Program-made: the position numbers and the translations under genes
NCBI GenBank assembly: GCA_017548605.1
Contig: JAFYZT010000024.1
Span: forward strand, 1-33,649
Direction: 5' to 3'
DNA: 33,649 nucleotides
Origin: Prevotella sp.
Lineage (GTDB): Bacteria > Bacteroidota > Bacteroidia > Bacteroidales > Bacteroidaceae
Shown here: piece by piece, positions 32,014-33,649 of the stretch
How positions within the stretch are numbered: position 1 is the first letter of the stretch
How the letters are laid out: each line of letters opens with the position of its first letter
The notes under the pieces: generated by a model
Seen by the model: only the letters and a program-made list of their open reading frames with translations
Databases searched by the model: none
What the model was told of the DNA's origin: nothing

Positions 32014-33543
32014 TCATTTGTGTACAATTTCCACCAACAACTTCTGCTCTTCTGACATTTGAAGCACGGTGGTCCTTTCTTCTTTGGTCTCTGGCAGCGT
32101 GTATGTTATAGAGTATATGTTCTTGGTCAACTCCCTTGCTTTATTGAGTGAGAACGGCGCGTTGGCAGCCTTGAGTCTTCGCTCCAGCTCGAGCATTATG
32201 GTATAGGCGGTGAAGCAGATGCAGATGTGTCCCTCGATACGGTTGCGCAGCCTATGGTAGATGGGACGTATGCGCAGGTCTGTCTTGTTCATACGGAAGG
32301 CCCGCTCAATGAACCACAGGTTGTGGTAATTTCCCACAATCTTCTTCGGCGGGAGTTCGGAGTTGGTGATGTACGCCTTAATTCCGTCCCATGCCGCGTC
32401 CGAGTTGAACTTGTCATAATCAATGGATATCCTCACCTCGCCTTCCATCCGCAGGTACTTGTTGTAGCCGCGGTTGTTGACGTTGCTCTTTGTCAGCCGT
32501 CCTGCACCCAGCCTCTTCTCCAGCCGCCTGAGCCCGTCCTTGCGGTTCTTCGCGTCATTCCCGGCCCTGGTGTCACTCATCGAAACCACGACCCTGCGCC
32601 CGTCCTTGCGCCTGAACGACCTGACCTGCCCGTCCTTGAGCTTCATCGAGAGGATCCTGTCCTTCACATCCGCACTGTCGTTCTTCGGTCTTGCGCCCAA
32701 TATGTATCTGTAGCCGGCCTCTTCAAGGGCGTCAATGTTGCTCCTCGAGAGCAGTCCTGCATCGGCGATGACGACAGGGTGGTCGAACCCGAACCTGCCG
32801 GCCAGTGACTCCACCATCGGAATCAGGGTCTTGCCCTCGTGGATGTTGCCCTCGAATATCTCATAGCCGATCGGGTTGCCGCCAATGGCCACCAGCAAGC
32901 CGAGGAATATCTGGGGATTGCGGTGGCGGCCATCCTTGGAGAACCCACACATGCGCAGGTCGTCCTCGTCGGAGGCCTCGAAGTAGAGCGTGGTCATGTC
33001 GTAGAACACGACACCGACCCTGCCGCGGAGAACCCTCAGCGTCTGGGCATAGCTTATCTGCTCAACCCTGTGCTTGATGCCGCTGCCCTCGGACGGGCTC
33101 AGGCGGTCTATGAAACTGTATATCTTGTGCCTGCTCACGCTGACATGGAGATAACGCCACAAATAGTCCATCGTCTTAAGCTTGCTACCGGGAGTGAACA
33201 GGCGGCACACCACCAGGTGGCGGAACATCTCATCCTCAATCGCATTGTAGCCGATACGGTCATACAGCGAGCCGTAAACCAACTCGGGACCATACACCCT
33301 GACCTGGGAGTTGGACAAGGTGGACATGAAATCGGAGATGACATCGTCCTTTTCCCAGGAGAAAGGAAGCCTGGGGCCACGCTGGTCATCAATCCACTGC
33401 TGAGCCTTGCGCTCAAATGAACGAAGTTCCGCCTCGTCACGCGACGTGCCAAAACGCTGAACAACGAGGTTCTTACCACCTTTCTTGGTAATTACTTCTA
33501 TGCTGAATGTGCCTGATTTATTAGGCTTTCTACGGATAAACAT
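32014..33543 (-). CDS. IS1634-family transposase (DDE type)
   Basis: The product has 509 residues and the frame is intact. The N terminus MFIRRKPNKSGTFSIEVITK is typical of the family. DDE residues are likely Asp 182 (VVFYDMTTLYFEA), Asp 261 (VVIADAGLL) and Glu 413 (NLWFIERAFRMNKTDLRIRP), in the usual order. It cuts and rejoins the 14-bp terminal repeats. No frameshift or stop is seen, so the element may be active. The ATG at 33543 lies 4-5 bases after the -7 element of its promoter. Confidence 0.92.
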   Translation of the reverse strand: MFIRRKPNKSGTFSIEVITKKGGKNLVVQRFGTSRDEAELRSFERKAQQWIDDQRGPRLPFSWEKDDVISDFMSTLSNSQVRVYGPELVYGSLYDRIGYNAIEDEMFRHLVVCRLFTPGSKLKTMDYLWRYLHVSVSRHKIYSFIDRLSPSEGSGIKHRVEQISYAQTLRVLRGRVGVVFYDMTTLYFEASDEDDLRMCGFSKDGRHRNPQIFLGLLVAIGGNPIGYEIFEGNIHEGKTLIPMVESLAGRFGFDHPVVIADAGLLSRSNIDALEEAGYRYILGARPKNDSADVKDRILSMKLKDGQVRSFRRKDGRRVVVSMSDTRAGNDAKNRKDGLRRLEKRLGAGRLTKSNVNNRGYNKYLRMEGEVRISIDYDKFNSDAAWDGIKAYITNSELPPKKIVGNYHNLWFIERAFRMNKTDLRIRPIYHRLRNRIEGHICICFTAYTIMLELERRLKAANAPFSLNKARELTKNIYSITYTLPETKEERTTVLQMSEEQKLLVEIVHK

Positions 33544-33547
33544 TATG

Positions 33548-33579
33548 CAAATTTAGTGCGAGACACCCAAATTTGCAAA
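33548..33579 (-). promoter_or_regulatory. Transposase promoter
   Basis: On the reverse strand TTTG (33576-33579), 20 bp, TAAATTTG (33548-33555). The predicted start (about 33541-33544) coincides with the ATG at 33543, so the mRNA would be leaderless or nearly so. Confidence 0.6.
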
Positions 33580-33649
33580 TTTCAAAAGCTAAATTGTTGA
33601 AAATCAGGCATCATTCTTCTAGATAAGAAAAAATCTGAAAAACAGGAAA

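Larger units (their letters stand above)
31986..33647 (-). mobile_element. IS1634-family insertion sequence, complete
   Basis: TCCTGTTTTTCAGA at 31986-31999 is matched exactly, inverted, at 33634-33647. These 14-bp terminal inverted repeats bound a 1662-bp element that contains one transposase gene (32014-33543). Size and gene fit IS1634 (IS4 superfamily). The target-site duplication cannot be read because the window ends two bases after the right repeat. Inside, GAGACACCCAAAT occurs as a direct repeat at 32002-32014 and 33560-33572. Confidence 0.85.

Noticed and set aside
32002-33572. GAGACACCCAAAT copies as the IS ends
   Set aside because: They are direct, not inverted, and lie inside the 14-bp inverted repeats.

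Overview
The window looks like chromosomal DNA of a Bacteroidota bacterium, most likely Prevotellaceae (Prevotella/Segatella type). Three things point there. Promoters repeatedly fit the Bacteroidota pattern TTTG-N19-21-TAnnTTTG. Five secreted proteins end in the same type IX secretion (T9SS)-like tag (DLQGRxLxxAPAKGVYIxNGK). The gene families present (DUF3857, DUF4153, DUF4919, DUF3316-like, BspA-type leucine-rich repeats, TPR-membrane-HTH regulators, IS1634) are also typical of that phylum. No database search was possible; all family names come from motif recognition.

Layout. (1) 1-4707, minus strand: a polymorphic-toxin hinterland. A GC-rich RHS-repeat fragment runs off the left edge and abuts a double-CXXCG (SitI6-like) immunity gene. 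Upstream lies an AT-rich string of small secreted, lipoprotein and membrane genes of unknown function, including a truncated NTF2-fold-like immunity lipoprotein cut off inside a short palindromic repeat and a tiny gene with an in-frame amber codon. (2) 5129-11305, minus strand: five secreted proteins sharing a C-terminal sorting tag (unknown, serpin, BspA-like LRR, unknown, BNR/Asp-box propeller), apparently two operons. (3) 11702-13399, plus strand: a divergently transcribed TPR-membrane-HTH regulator, separated from the secreted cluster by an intergenic region with a good promoter and an inverted repeat.

(4) 13672-21327, minus strand: a probable five-gene envelope operon (secreted protein with an SH3-like start, a transglutaminase-fold pseudoenzyme, an active-looking transglutaminase, a DUF4153 membrane protein, a secreted protein with a JAMM-like motif). 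It is headed by a promoter module that is duplicated upstream of the neighbouring DUF4919 gene. (5) 22552-28305, minus strand: parC (topoisomerase IV A) followed by DUF3316-like, an S41 protease and two paralogous NTF2-fold immunity-like proteins, behind two tandem promoters. (6) 28774-30981, plus strand: glycyl-tRNA synthetase and an FKBP lipoprotein, ending in a clear terminator. (7) 31060-31985: a gene-poor stretch with tandem repeats, a self-contained promoter-to-terminator unit that encodes a 26-residue membrane peptide, and several hairpins. (8) 31986-33647: a complete IS1634-family insertion sequence with 14-bp terminal inverted repeats.

The most unusual parts are the unannotated small-RNA/small-protein unit at 31386-31831, the immunity-gene island at the left with its repeat-mediated truncation, the five-member tagged secretome facing its putative regulator, and the duplicated palindrome-bearing promoter, one copy of which carries a ten-base C tract.
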